A stretch of DNA of 50,031 bases. Source: JBBQXK01 sp038251625. Lineage in GTDB: Bacteria > Pseudomonadota > Alphaproteobacteria > Rhodobacterales > Rhodobacteraceae. Of this stretch, positions 1-8,242 are shown piece by piece. A model generated the notes under the pieces. That model saw only the letters and a list, made by a program, of their open reading frames with translations. It had not been told where the DNA came from and did not search any database. A program made the translations under genes and the position numbers. Each line of letters starts with the position of its first letter. Within the stretch, counting starts at the first letter, position 1. The stretch covers positions 1 through 50,031 of the forward strand of contig JBBSBE010000012.1 in assembly GCA_038251625.1 (NCBI GenBank). Direction: 5' to 3'.

Positions 1-1
1 G

Positions 2-544
<543 letters not shown>

Positions 545-574
545 CCGCGCTCGCGGGCGAGAGGTCCAATCCTG

Positions 575-772
575 ATGAAGGACACCCGTTTCCGCCCGCT
601 TGGTCCGGCCGATTTCGCGGATGCGCTCGCGCTCTACGTCGATCTTGTCGGCGATAGCCCCGTTGCCGTCCATGGCCAGACCCGCCGCCAAAGGGCGTCG
701 TGCAGCTTTTCGACAAAAACTGTTCAAATCCGCATATCCAGCTGTCATGATGTCGTGATAATACCGCCTTAG
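575..772 (+). pseudogene. GNAT acetyltransferase N-terminal remnant
   Basis: A 65-codon reading frame starts 30 bases after mraY. Its first ~31 residues (MKDTRFRPLGPADFADALAL and on to VGDSPVA) look like the beginning of a GNAT-family N-acetyltransferase (strand beta1, then helix alpha1). After that the protein stops resembling anything: it becomes basic and serine-rich and ends at a stop near 772, without the acetyl-CoA-binding R/Q-x-x-G-x-G/A motif. I read this as the 5' stump of an acetyltransferase gene whose remainder was lost when the following AraC/VPLPA-CTERM/SDR module arrived. The similarity is by eye only; a genuine short ORF is the alternative. Confidence 0.45.
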
Positions 773-806
773 CCCTCAAGTTGCGGTATTTGCCTGCGGA
801 TTATGC

Positions 807-1688
807 GTGACAAGAATTTACCGGACCTTTGATCAATACTTCAATTCCGATCCACGGGTTTCGGTGCAAAGCGCGGGTCTGACAGCGGTCACCGCATCTA
901 CACTGACCGAAAGCTCGAACGATATCACCGTGCCAGAGGTTGCGCGCGATGCAGTGCTCCTGTCGCTCAGCGGCAGCGAACACCACCGGGTCCGCATCGG
1001 CGATGCCTTCTGCGACTGCCCCACGGCGGTGCATGCCGTGGCGCTTGTCCCGCGCGGGGTCAGCCTGCAAAGCTCGTGGCGCGTATGCGCGCGCGATCTG
1101 CAGACCCTGTCGCTGGAATTTGACGACGGCCTCTTTACCGCCTTCACGCCCGAACTCGCCTCCGACCGGTTCCGCCAGGGGCATCTGCGCGCGGCCAATT
1201 ACGGCTATCGTCCGGGTCTCGCCGCGCTGACGCTGCTGTTTCAGCAAGAGCTTGATCCCGTCCGCCGCAAGGGGCGGATCTTTTCCGATGCGATCACCCG
1301 GCTTCTGGCGATGGAGGTTGCCTCCACCTGCTGGTCGGTGCCTGCGCACATGCCGCAAGGCGAGCATCGGCGGGATCGCCGCGTCGCCCGCGCGATCGAC
1401 TATATCGAGGCGGCGTTCGACCGCGATATCTCGATGATCGATCTGGCAGGCCACGCCTGCATCAGCCCGACAGCACTGACCACGCAATTCCGGCGTGAAA
1501 CCGGGCTCACGCCCTATGCCTATGTCCTCGAACGCCGTGTGCGACAGGCAGAGCATCTGTTGCGCACGACTGACATGCCGATTGCCGAGGTGGCAATCGC
1601 CGTGGGCTTCGCCGACCAACCCCACCTGACCCGCATCATGCGCGCGCGGCGCGGCACCACCCCGCTTGCCGTCCGCAAGGGACATTAG
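807..1688 (+). CDS. AraC-family transcriptional regulator
   Basis: A 293-residue protein with a C-terminal AraC/XylS DNA-binding domain. Two helix-turn-helix units are visible at about residues 210-290: ISMIDLAGHACISPTALTTQ, then MPIAEVAIAVGFADQPHLTR, with the typical GFADQPHLTR recognition segment. The N-terminal ~190 residues resemble the ligand/oligomerisation half of AraC-like regulators of the feruloyl-esterase or AraC-binding-like type, with no identifiable ligand. Translation begins at GTG, giving MTRIYRTFDQYF. The upstream 100 bases are noticeably AT-richer than the surroundings and probably hold its promoter. It lies just before the VPLPA-CTERM gene, which it may control; that link is inference from position. 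Confidence 0.85.
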   Translation: MTRIYRTFDQYFNSDPRVSVQSAGLTAVTASTLTESSNDITVPEVARDAVLLSLSGSEHHRVRIGDAFCDCPTAVHAVALVPRGVSLQSSWRVCARDLQTLSLEFDDGLFTAFTPELASDRFRQGHLRAANYGYRPGLAALTLLFQQELDPVRRKGRIFSDAITRLLAMEVASTCWSVPAHMPQGEHRRDRRVARAIDYIEAAFDRDISMIDLAGHACISPTALTTQFRRETGLTPYAYVLERRVRQAEHLLRTTDMPIAEVAIAVGFADQPHLTRIMRARRGTTPLAVRKGH

Positions 1689-1873
1689 GCACAGCGCCCT
1701 CCACCCGCAGATGATGGTTGCCCGCCGGTTCGTCGGCGCAATCTGACATGCCGGGCGGGGGATCGGGCGATCATTCCCGCATTGTGGCGGAATTGCGGCG
1801 TCGGCCTGAAACTATCCCGCGTCCGGTCCGTTGCTTGACCATGCCCATTCCGGCATCAGCAAGGGATCAAACG

Positions 1874-2581
1874 ATGTTCACAAGCCTTCTCCGGGCCCTG
1901 CAGGCCGGCGCCATAGCGCTTGCCGCGCTTGCCGCCCCCGCGGCCACTGCGGCAACGCTTTCGCTGCAATCCACCTTCACCCTGACCAAAACCGGCAATG
2001 GCCGCGATACACCCGGCCTCAGCGGCGCGTCCGTCGTGCTGCTGGCCGACTTTGCCGATGGCACGGTATTCACCCGAAACGGCTTCACCACGCCCCGGGC
2101 GGTTGCCTCCAGCGTCAGCTTCACCATCTCTGGCGCGTCGGTCGCGGGCACCAACGGCATCTATGCGCCCTCTGCCCCGCTTGGCCTTTTCGCCACCGGC
2201 ACGGCGTTCGACGGGCTTCTGACCACAGGCCCCAGCACAAATGTCTTCGTCCCCGGCGCCGATGCCACCTTCTTCGGCATCGCAGGGCTGGCCAACCAGA
2301 TCCGGCTCGATGCCGGCGGCAGCGTCGGCTCGCGCGCGCTCGGCGATCTGCTGACGCTCGATATCCTGAACGCTGTGCGGCTTGCTTCGGGCGGTGTCGT
2401 GCTCTTCTCGCAAAGCGGGTCGGGCGGTACGTCCTATGCCGTCAGCAATGTCACGACCACGGCCTTCAGCGACGTGGCCGCCGTGCCGCTGCCCGCAGGC
2501 CTTCCGCTTCTGGCAGGGGCGCTGATGGCCCTCGGCGCGCTCGCTCGGCGCAATCGCCGCAGGATGCCGCTGGCGGTTTGA
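1874..2581 (+). CDS. VPLPA-CTERM exported protein of unknown function
   Basis: A 235-residue secreted protein. The start at 1874 is chosen because AAGGGA lies about 7 bases upstream and the protein then begins with a clean signal peptide (MFTSLLRALQAGAIALAALA, cleavage after the APAATAA region). The body is low in charge, rich in Ser, Thr, Gly and Ala, and predicted beta-rich. The C-terminus has the tripartite sorting signal: VPLPAGLPLLAG, a hydrophobic helix and the basic end ARRNRRRM. VPLPA-CTERM is a variant of PEP-CTERM found in Rhodobacterales and is thought to be processed by an exosortase, with roles in surface polysaccharide or biofilm matrix. No exosortase gene is in the window. The role of the body domain is unknown. 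Confidence 0.85.
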   Translation: MFTSLLRALQAGAIALAALAAPAATAATLSLQSTFTLTKTGNGRDTPGLSGASVVLLADFADGTVFTRNGFTTPRAVASSVSFTISGASVAGTNGIYAPSAPLGLFATGTAFDGLLTTGPSTNVFVPGADATFFGIAGLANQIRLDAGGSVGSRALGDLLTLDILNAVRLASGGVVLFSQSGSGGTSYAVSNVTTTAFSDVAAVPLPAGLPLLAGALMALGALARRNRRRMPLAV

Positions 2582-2597
2582 CAAACCCCGGGTGATG

Positions 2598-2636
2598 CCC
2601 CGGTGATCCACCTCTTTCGGGGGTGGTTGACCGGGG
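2598..2636 (+). terminator. Hairpin after the VPLPA-CTERM gene
   Basis: Sixteen bases after the stop codon lies an inverted repeat: CCCCGGTGATCCACC, a 9-base loop, then GGTGGTTGACCGGGG. The arms pair over 13 of 15 positions. No run of T follows, so it may stabilise the mRNA 3' end or act as a weak terminator rather than being a classic Rho-independent one. Confidence 0.45.
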
Positions 2637-2763
2637 CAGGGGGGCGTGCGACACGGGGCGATGTGTGAAAAAAGGGTTAAGGCGAAAAGCCAAGCCCTTG
2701 CTTTCATTGACACCGCTGCCTGTCGCACGTGTGGACAAGCCAGCCCCCGATCAAGGCGCGCCA

Positions 2764-3435
2764 ATGACCCGCCCCCTGCACCCGACCGCCCTTGTGACCG
2801 GTGCGAACCGTGGCATCGGCCGCGCCATCGCGGCGGGCCTCAAGGCGCGCGGCTGCGCCGTCACCCTGTCGGCCCGGGATGAAGCCGCAGGCCGCGCCGC
2901 TGCCGCCGACATTGGCGTCGCCTTCGCCCGGCTCGACCTTGCCGACCCCGACACAAGCTTCGATCTCTTCACCCAGAGCGGCGGGTTCGACATCCTCGTG
3001 AACAACGCAGGCATCCTGCACCACACCTCGCTTCTCGACCCCCGCTCGGACTTTGCCGAAGCGATGGAGGTGATGGTCGCCGCGCCGCTCGATCTCATCC
3101 GCCTCAACATGCCGCACTGGCGGGAAACCGGCTGGGGCCGGATCGTCAACCTCTCCTCCGGCTGGGGCAGCTTTGCCGAAGGGCTGGAAGGCCCCGGCGC
3201 CTACGGCGTGGCCAAGGCCGCGCTGAACGCGCTGACAAAGGCGCTGCCGCGCGACCTGCCGCCGGGGGTCAAGGTGAACGCGGCCTGCCCCGGATGGGTC
3301 GCCACGCGCATGGGCGGCGCAGGCGCGCCCCTGACGCCCGAGGACGGCGCCGACACACCCCTCTGGCTGGCGCTTCTGCCCGAAGACGGCCCGACGGGCG
3401 GGTTCTTCCGCAAACGTCGCGCGATCCCATGGTAA
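2764..3435 (+). CDS. Short-chain dehydrogenase/reductase (SDR)
   Basis: A 223-residue classical SDR. The NAD(P) motif TGANRGIGRA is at about residues 11-20, NNAG follows at about 80, and the catalytic Ser (NLSSGWGSF) and YGVAK (Tyr/Lys) are all present, followed by PGWVATRMGG. The enzyme should therefore be an active NAD(P)-dependent oxidoreductase; the substrate cannot be told. The start at 2764 is chosen because it puts the Rossmann motif at the normal distance from the N-terminus; an upstream in-frame start at 2623 would add 47 residues unlike the family. It is slightly short at the C-terminus. It belongs to the module separating mraY from murD. Confidence 0.85.
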   Translation: MTRPLHPTALVTGANRGIGRAIAAGLKARGCAVTLSARDEAAGRAAAADIGVAFARLDLADPDTSFDLFTQSGGFDILVNNAGILHHTSLLDPRSDFAEAMEVMVAAPLDLIRLNMPHWRETGWGRIVNLSSGWGSFAEGLEGPGAYGVAKAALNALTKALPRDLPPGVKVNAACPGWVATRMGGAGAPLTPEDGADTPLWLALLPEDGPTGGFFRKRRAIPW

Positions 3436-3545
3436 CAGCGCTTTTCACTTTGCGCGCGTTGCGGTGAACGCGCGCCCCGCCGTCTGTCGCCTTGCGGGCG
3501 CGGGGCCAAGGGGGCAAGGTCGGCCCCGCAAAACGGGGGGCAGGC

Positions 3546-4946
3546 ATGATTCCGGTACTGGGATACGCGGGGCGGCGGGTGGCGGTGCTGGGGCTCGGCC
3601 GCTCGGGCCTTGCCACCGCGCGCGCGCTCGAGGCGGGCGGCGCCGTGGGCCTTCTGTGGGACGACAGCCCCGAAGGCCGCGCGCGGGCGGAAAACGACGG
3701 GTTGGCCGTTACCGACCTCACCCGCGCCAATGCGTTCGACGATGTTGCCGTCTTGATCGTCTCGCCCGGCATCCCGCACCTCTACCCCACGCCCCACCCC
3801 GTGATCGCCCGCGCCATGGCGGCGGGCGTGCCGGTGGACAATGATATCGGCCTTTTCTTCCGATCCTTCGCCACCGAGGCCTGGGACGCCTTCGACCAGC
3901 GCCCCCGGGTGATCGCCGTCACCGGATCAAACGGCAAATCCACCACTACCGCGCTCATCCACCACATCCTCGAAGAAGCGGGGCGCCCCACCCAGATGGC
4001 GGGCAACATCGGGCGCGGCGTTCTGGATATCGACCCCGCCGAAGAAGGCGAGGTCGTGGTGCTGGAGCTTTCCAGCTACCAGACCGATCTTGCCCGCGCC
4101 CTTACCCCCGACGTGGCGGTTTTCACCAACCTCTCGCCCGACCACCTCGACCGGCACGGCGGCATGGGCGGATACTTCGCGGCCAAGCGGCGCCTTTTCG
4201 CGGAAGGCGGCCCCGACCGCGCCGTGGTGGGCGTGGACGAGGCGGAAGGAACCTACCTTGCCAACCAGATGGGCGAGGGGCCGGGCGATGACCGGGTGAT
4301 CCGCATCTCTTCAGGGCAAAAGCTGGAAGGGTTCGGCTGGTCGGTCTTTGCCCGCAAGGGGTTTTTGGCCGAATGGCGCAAGGGGCGGCAGGTGGCCTCG
4401 GTCGACCTGCGCGCCATGCCGGGCCTGCCCGGTGCGCACAACCACCAGAACGCCTGCGCGGCCTATGCCGCCACGCGGGCGCTGGGCGTGGGGCCAAAAG
4501 CGATCGAGGCGGCCTTTGCCAGCTTCGCGGGCCTGCCGCACCGAAGCCAGCTTATCCGCACGCGCGCGGGCGTGCGCTTCGTCAACGACAGCAAAGCCAC
4601 GAACGTCGACAGCGCCGCCAAGGCCCTGCAGGCCTTTGCGCGCATCCGCTGGATCGCCGGCGGCCTTGGCAAGGAGGGTGGCATCGCGTCCCTCGCGCCG
4701 CATCTGGGCGCGGTGGCAAAGGCCTATCTCATCGGCCATTCCGCCCGCGATTTCGCGCTGCAACTGGGCGCCACGCCGCACGAGATCTGCGAAACGATGG
4801 CGCGCGCGGTGGAACAGGCGGCGGCAGAGGCCGAGCCGGGTGATGTGGTCCTCCTCGCCCCGGCGGCAGCGAGCTTTGACCAGTACCCCAACTTCGAAAA
4901 GCGCGGCGAGGATTTCGCCGCGCTGGTGGCGGCGCTGCCGGGCTAG
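3546..4946 (+). CDS. murD: UDP-N-acetylmuramoyl-L-alanine--D-glutamate ligase
   Basis: MurD adds D-glutamate to UDP-MurNAc-L-Ala in the cytoplasm, the second amino-acid step of peptidoglycan precursor synthesis. The 466-residue protein shows the N-terminal UDP-binding Rossmann domain (AVLGLGRSGLATA), the central ATPase domain with P-loop VTGSNGKSTTTA, the LELSSYQ and NLSPDHLDRHG motifs with metal/carbamate-lysine region, and the C-terminal domain beginning HRSQLIR with FVNDSKATN. Length fits the family. The ATG at 3546 is preferred over an upstream in-frame ATG because GIPVLG-type N-termini and the Rossmann motif then sit at the expected place; a GGGGGGCAGG tract is just upstream. An SRPBCC gene on the other strand separates it from ftsW. 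Confidence 0.97.
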   Translation: MIPVLGYAGRRVAVLGLGRSGLATARALEAGGAVGLLWDDSPEGRARAENDGLAVTDLTRANAFDDVAVLIVSPGIPHLYPTPHPVIARAMAAGVPVDNDIGLFFRSFATEAWDAFDQRPRVIAVTGSNGKSTTTALIHHILEEAGRPTQMAGNIGRGVLDIDPAEEGEVVVLELSSYQTDLARALTPDVAVFTNLSPDHLDRHGGMGGYFAAKRRLFAEGGPDRAVVGVDEAEGTYLANQMGEGPGDDRVIRISSGQKLEGFGWSVFARKGFLAEWRKGRQVASVDLRAMPGLPGAHNHQNACAAYAATRALGVGPKAIEAAFASFAGLPHRSQLIRTRAGVRFVNDSKATNVDSAAKALQAFARIRWIAGGLGKEGGIASLAPHLGAVAKAYLIGHSARDFALQLGATPHEICETMARAVEQAAAEAEPGDVVLLAPAAASFDQYPNFEKRGEDFAALVAALPG

Positions 4947-5225
4947 GCGCCCCATTGGTTGCAGAAACGCCCGAGCGCAAATCGCAGGCGCCGATCCGCA
5001 CCCCACGTCCGGGGCTAAACCGCAAGCGCTTCGCACACGCCCCGGAAAACTTCGCAGGGGGGAAGACCTTCGCGGAAAAGGCGTCGAGGCAGGTAGTCAC
5101 GGAAACGATCCCGTTGCACGGCATGTACCCTCTTGCCGTGACCGTGCAGGCGAAAGCCGCCAAGCCCAATGCACATCGTCCCGATTGCAGGGCGGGCCGT
5201 CCAGATCAGGACGGTCCAGTGTGCC
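4947..5225. other. Intergenic gap murD to SRPBCC gene
   Basis: About 280 bases between two convergent genes. No reading frame with credible codon use or similarity was recognised. The only structure seen is a hairpin at its right edge (5194-5217). Confidence 0.5.
5194..5217 (-). terminator. Hairpin after the SRPBCC stop codon
   Basis: Eight bases beyond the minus-strand SRPBCC stop lies a 9-base-pair stem (GGACCGTCC / GGACGGCCC on the minus strand, one G-U pair) with a 6-base loop. There is no T-run, so termination efficiency is uncertain. It sits where convergent murD and SRPBCC transcripts meet. Confidence 0.4.
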
Positions 5226-5696
5226 TCATCCCTGCGTCAGCAGCTTCTCCAGCCGATCAAATCCCGTGGCCGTGCCGGGCGCCATCGTGCCCATCGTCGC
5301 GTTGCGCGCGGCGGGCGAGCCGAACTCCACGATGCGGCGCAGATGCCCGCGCCCGTCATGGTCGCGCGCTTCCGTGGTCACGCGCATCTCGCCGTGCGTC
5401 CAGTCGGGGCGGTGGATTTCGGTGGCCACGATCTTGGCCGGCGCCACATCGACGAAATGCCCCGCCATCCACGCCTCGCTGCCATCGGGCCGCGTCCAGG
5501 CCATGCGGTAGCGCCCGCCCGCCCGGGCATCGACCTCGCACACGCTCAGCGGCATGTCCGGCGCACCCATCCATTGCGGCAAAAGCGCGGGGTCGAGCAA
5601 GGCGGCCATGATCTTTTCGGCGGGCGCGTCAAAGCTGCGGCGGATGACGACGCCCTGCGGGCCTTCGGGTTTGAGGGTGAAATCGCTGTCGGCCAT
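5226..5696 (-). CDS. SRPBCC / AHSA1-type START-domain protein
   Basis: A 156-residue protein of the SRPBCC superfamily (AHSA1/YndB-like helix-grip fold). Recognisable features are the N-terminal VVIRRSFDAPAEKIMAALLD, then LPQWMGAPDM, a central GGRYRMAWTRPDG strand pair, GHFVDVAPAKIVATEI and a C-terminal helix ending GFDRLEKLLTQG. Such proteins bind small hydrophobic ligands or act as stress-related co-factors; no specific ligand can be inferred. The start at 5696 has a GGAGG ribosome-binding site 5 bases upstream. It is transcribed against the dcw cluster, between murD and ftsW, and is not an expected member of it. Confidence 0.85.
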   Translation of the reverse strand: MADSDFTLKPEGPQGVVIRRSFDAPAEKIMAALLDPALLPQWMGAPDMPLSVCEVDARAGGRYRMAWTRPDGSEAWMAGHFVDVAPAKIVATEIHRPDWTHGEMRVTTEARDHDGRGHLRRIVEFGSPAARNATMGTMAPGTATGFDRLEKLLTQG

Positions 5697-5771
5697 GGTG
5701 TCCTCCGCCGGGAATGGCCCATGGTCGCGAAAGCGGGCGCATCCGTCCAGCCCTGATTGTGCGCCCGGCGG

Positions 5772-5795
5772 GTAGGGTGGGTGCACCCACCCTAC
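5772..5795. repeat. 24-bp perfect palindrome, copy 1
   Basis: GTAGGGTGGGTG is followed directly by its exact reverse complement CACCCACCCTAC, giving a 24-base perfect palindrome without a loop. An identical copy occurs at 18399-18422. It lies in the 288-base gap between the divergent SRPBCC gene and ftsW. Likely a dispersed REP-type element; a protein-binding or attenuation role is possible but unproven. Confidence 0.85.
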
Positions 5796-5984
5796 GTGCG
5801 GCATCAACGCACAGGTACGGGCGCCAGCGCTATGGTGGCCGTGAACGGATCGCCACAACATCCTGCGCCCCATCGGCATTGAAAACGCTGGCCAGCGCAG
5901 GCGTTTGCGGCTACTCTTTTACACAGACCCGGGGGTTACATCCGGGCGCATGAGGCAGACACAGGCAGAGGGGGCAGCAGTCCC

Positions 5985-7151
5985 ATGACGGAAATGGTCT
6001 ATGGCACCATGCCGCAGCGCATGGCCGAGCCGGTTCTTCCACGCTGGTGGCGGACCATCGACCATTGGTCGATGATGGCCGTGTTCGGTCTTTTCGCGGT
6101 GGGGATCCTGCTGGGTCTTGCGGCCTCTGTGCCGCTGGCGCAGCGCAACGGGCTTGATCCCTTCTACTATGTCCAGCGCCAGGCGGCCTTTGGCGGGCTG
6201 GCGCTTCTGGTGATGATCGCGCTTTCGATGGCCTCGCCCGCGATGGTGCGGCGGCTTGGGGTGCTGCTCTTCGCGGGTGCCTTCCTGTCGCTGGCGGCCC
6301 TTCCCTTTCTCGGCACCGATTTCGGCAAGGGGGCGGTGCGCTGGTACAGCCTCGGCTTTGCCTCGGTCCAGCCGTCGGAATTCCTGAAACCCGGCTTCGT
6401 GATCCTTGCGGCCTGGCTCATGGCCGCGAGCCTTGAGCCGAACGGGCCGCAGGGCAAGGCCATCTCCTTCGGCATCACGGTCGTGCTGGTGGGCCTTCTC
6501 GCGATCCAGCCCGATTTCGGGCAAGCGGCGCTGGTGCTTTTCGGCTGGGGAGTGGTCTACTTCGTGGCCGGGGCGCCGATGGCGCTGATCCTTGCGGTGA
6601 TCGGCATCGTGGGCCTCGGCAGCTTTGGCGCCTACAATTCGTCGGAACACTTTGCCCGCCGCATCGACGGCTTCCTGACCACCGATATCGACCCGCGCAG
6701 CCAGATGGGCTACGCCACCAACGCGATCCAGGAGGGTGGCTTTTTCGGCGTGGGCGTGGGCGAGGGGCAGGTGAAATGGACCCTGCCGGACGCCCATACC
6801 GATTTCATCATCGCCGTCGCGGCCGAGGAATACGGGCTGATCCTCGTCTGCCTCATCATCGCGCTCTACACCACCATCGTGGTGCGCTCGCTCCTGCGCC
6901 TGATCCGCGAACGTGACCCCTTCATCCGCCTGGGCGGTGCGGGCCTTGCCTGCATCTTCGGGGTGCAAGCGATGATCAACATGGGCGTGGCGGTGCGCCT
7001 TCTGCCTGCCAAGGGCATGACGCTGCCGTTCGTCAGCTACGGCGGATCATCCGTCATCGCGGCGGGCATCACGCTTGGTTTCCTTCTGGCGCTGACGCGG
7101 ACGCGCCCGCAAGGCAAGATCGAGGATATCCTGCGCCGGGGCAGGCGGTGA
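5985..7151 (+). CDS. ftsW: Divisome peptidoglycan glycosyltransferase FtsW (SEDS family)
   Basis: FtsW is the SEDS-family septal peptidoglycan polymerase working with FtsI in the divisome. The 388-residue protein has about ten hydrophobic segments and the SEDS signatures GAVRWYSLGFASVQPSEFLK, IQPDFGQAALVL, DAHTDFIIAVAAEEYG and the C-terminal LPFVSYGGSS. The family's essential aspartate region is in the loop between TM7 and TM8. The N-terminus (MTEMVYGTMPQRM) is cytoplasmic and may start at any of three in-frame ATG codons; the first has a GAGGGGGC tract upstream. Its stop overlaps the murG start by four bases (GTGA), so the two are translationally coupled. Confidence 0.96.
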   Translation: MTEMVYGTMPQRMAEPVLPRWWRTIDHWSMMAVFGLFAVGILLGLAASVPLAQRNGLDPFYYVQRQAAFGGLALLVMIALSMASPAMVRRLGVLLFAGAFLSLAALPFLGTDFGKGAVRWYSLGFASVQPSEFLKPGFVILAAWLMAASLEPNGPQGKAISFGITVVLVGLLAIQPDFGQAALVLFGWGVVYFVAGAPMALILAVIGIVGLGSFGAYNSSEHFARRIDGFLTTDIDPRSQMGYATNAIQEGGFFGVGVGEGQVKWTLPDAHTDFIIAVAAEEYGLILVCLIIALYTTIVVRSLLRLIRERDPFIRLGGAGLACIFGVQAMINMGVAVRLLPAKGMTLPFVSYGGSSVIAAGITLGFLLALTRTRPQGKIEDILRRGRR

Positions 7152-8242
7152 CAGCGCCGCTCCTCCTCATCGCGGCGGGTGGTACGGGGGGGCACATGTT
7201 TCCCGCTCAGGCGCTGGCCGAGGCGATGGTACGGCGGGGCTGGCGGGTGAAGCTGTCCACCGATGCGCGGGGCGCGCGCTATACCGGCGGCTTTCCCCAC
7301 GTGGTGCAGGTCGATGTCGTGGCCTCGGCCACCTTTGCACGGGGTGGCCTTGCCGCGCGCGCGGTGGTGCCCCTGCGCATCGGGGCGGGCACGATTGCCA
7401 CGGCCTGGCGCTTCTGGCGCGACCGGCCCGCAGTGGTGGTGGGCTTTGGCGGCTATCCCTCGATCCCCGCCCTGGCCGCTGCGGTGATCCTGCGCCTGCC
7501 GCGCCTCATCCACGAACAAAACGGCGTTCTGGGCCGCGTCAACGCCATCTTCGCCCCCCGCGTGATGGCCGTCGCCTGCGGCACATGGCCGACCGCGCTG
7601 CCCGAGGGCGTGACCGGCACCCACACCGGCAACCCCGTCCGCCAGACGGTGCTCGACCGTGCGGGCGCCCCCTACATCCCGCCCGGCGACTACCCGATGA
7701 GCCTTGTGGTCATCGGCGGCAGCCAGGGCGCGCGCATCCTGTCTGACGTGGTGCCAGAGGCCGTGGCGCGCCTTCCCGATGCCCTGCGCCGCAACCTGCG
7801 GGTCGCCCATCAGGCCCGCCCCGAAGATGCCGACCGCGCCGCGACCGGCTATGCCTCGGCAGGCGTGAACGCCGAGGTGCAGCCCTTCTTCACCGATATC
7901 CCGCGCCGGCTGTCCGAGGCGCAGCTCGTGATCTCGCGCTCGGGCGCCTCTTCCATCGCCGATATCTCGGTGATCGGGCGCCCCGCGATCCTCATTCCCT
8001 TTGCCGCCGCCGCTGCCGACCACCAAAGCGCCAATGCACGCGGCCTTGTTGACGGCGAGGCGGCCATCCTCATCCCCGAAAAGAAGCTTGACGCCGAAAC
8101 CCTGAGCGCGCACATGGCCAGCGTCCTCGCGCAGCCCAAGGCCGCCACCCGGATGGCCGCCAATGCCCTCGCCCTCGGACGGCCCGACGCCACCGAGCGG
8201 CTTGTCGATCTTGTCCTCGGCCTCACAGGAACAACGCCATGA
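7148..8242 (+). CDS. murG: Lipid II synthase (UDP-GlcNAc transferase)
   Basis: MurG is the peripheral membrane GT28 glycosyltransferase that adds GlcNAc to lipid I to make lipid II. The 364-residue protein carries the N-terminal glycine loop AAGGTGGHMFPA, GFGGYPSIPA, LIHEQNGVLGRVN, the second glycine loop VIGGSQGARI, and the nucleotide-sugar site SRSGASSIADI followed by LIPF and DHQSANA. Length is normal. Translation starts at GTG inside the end of ftsW and ends in an ATGA overlap with murC, so ftsW-murG-murC form one coupled unit. Confidence 0.97.
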   Translation: MTAPLLLIAAGGTGGHMFPAQALAEAMVRRGWRVKLSTDARGARYTGGFPHVVQVDVVASATFARGGLAARAVVPLRIGAGTIATAWRFWRDRPAVVVGFGGYPSIPALAAAVILRLPRLIHEQNGVLGRVNAIFAPRVMAVACGTWPTALPEGVTGTHTGNPVRQTVLDRAGAPYIPPGDYPMSLVVIGGSQGARILSDVVPEAVARLPDALRRNLRVAHQARPEDADRAATGYASAGVNAEVQPFFTDIPRRLSEAQLVISRSGASSIADISVIGRPAILIPFAAAAADHQSANARGLVDGEAAILIPEKKLDAETLSAHMASVLAQPKAATRMAANALALGRPDATERLVDLVLGLTGTTP

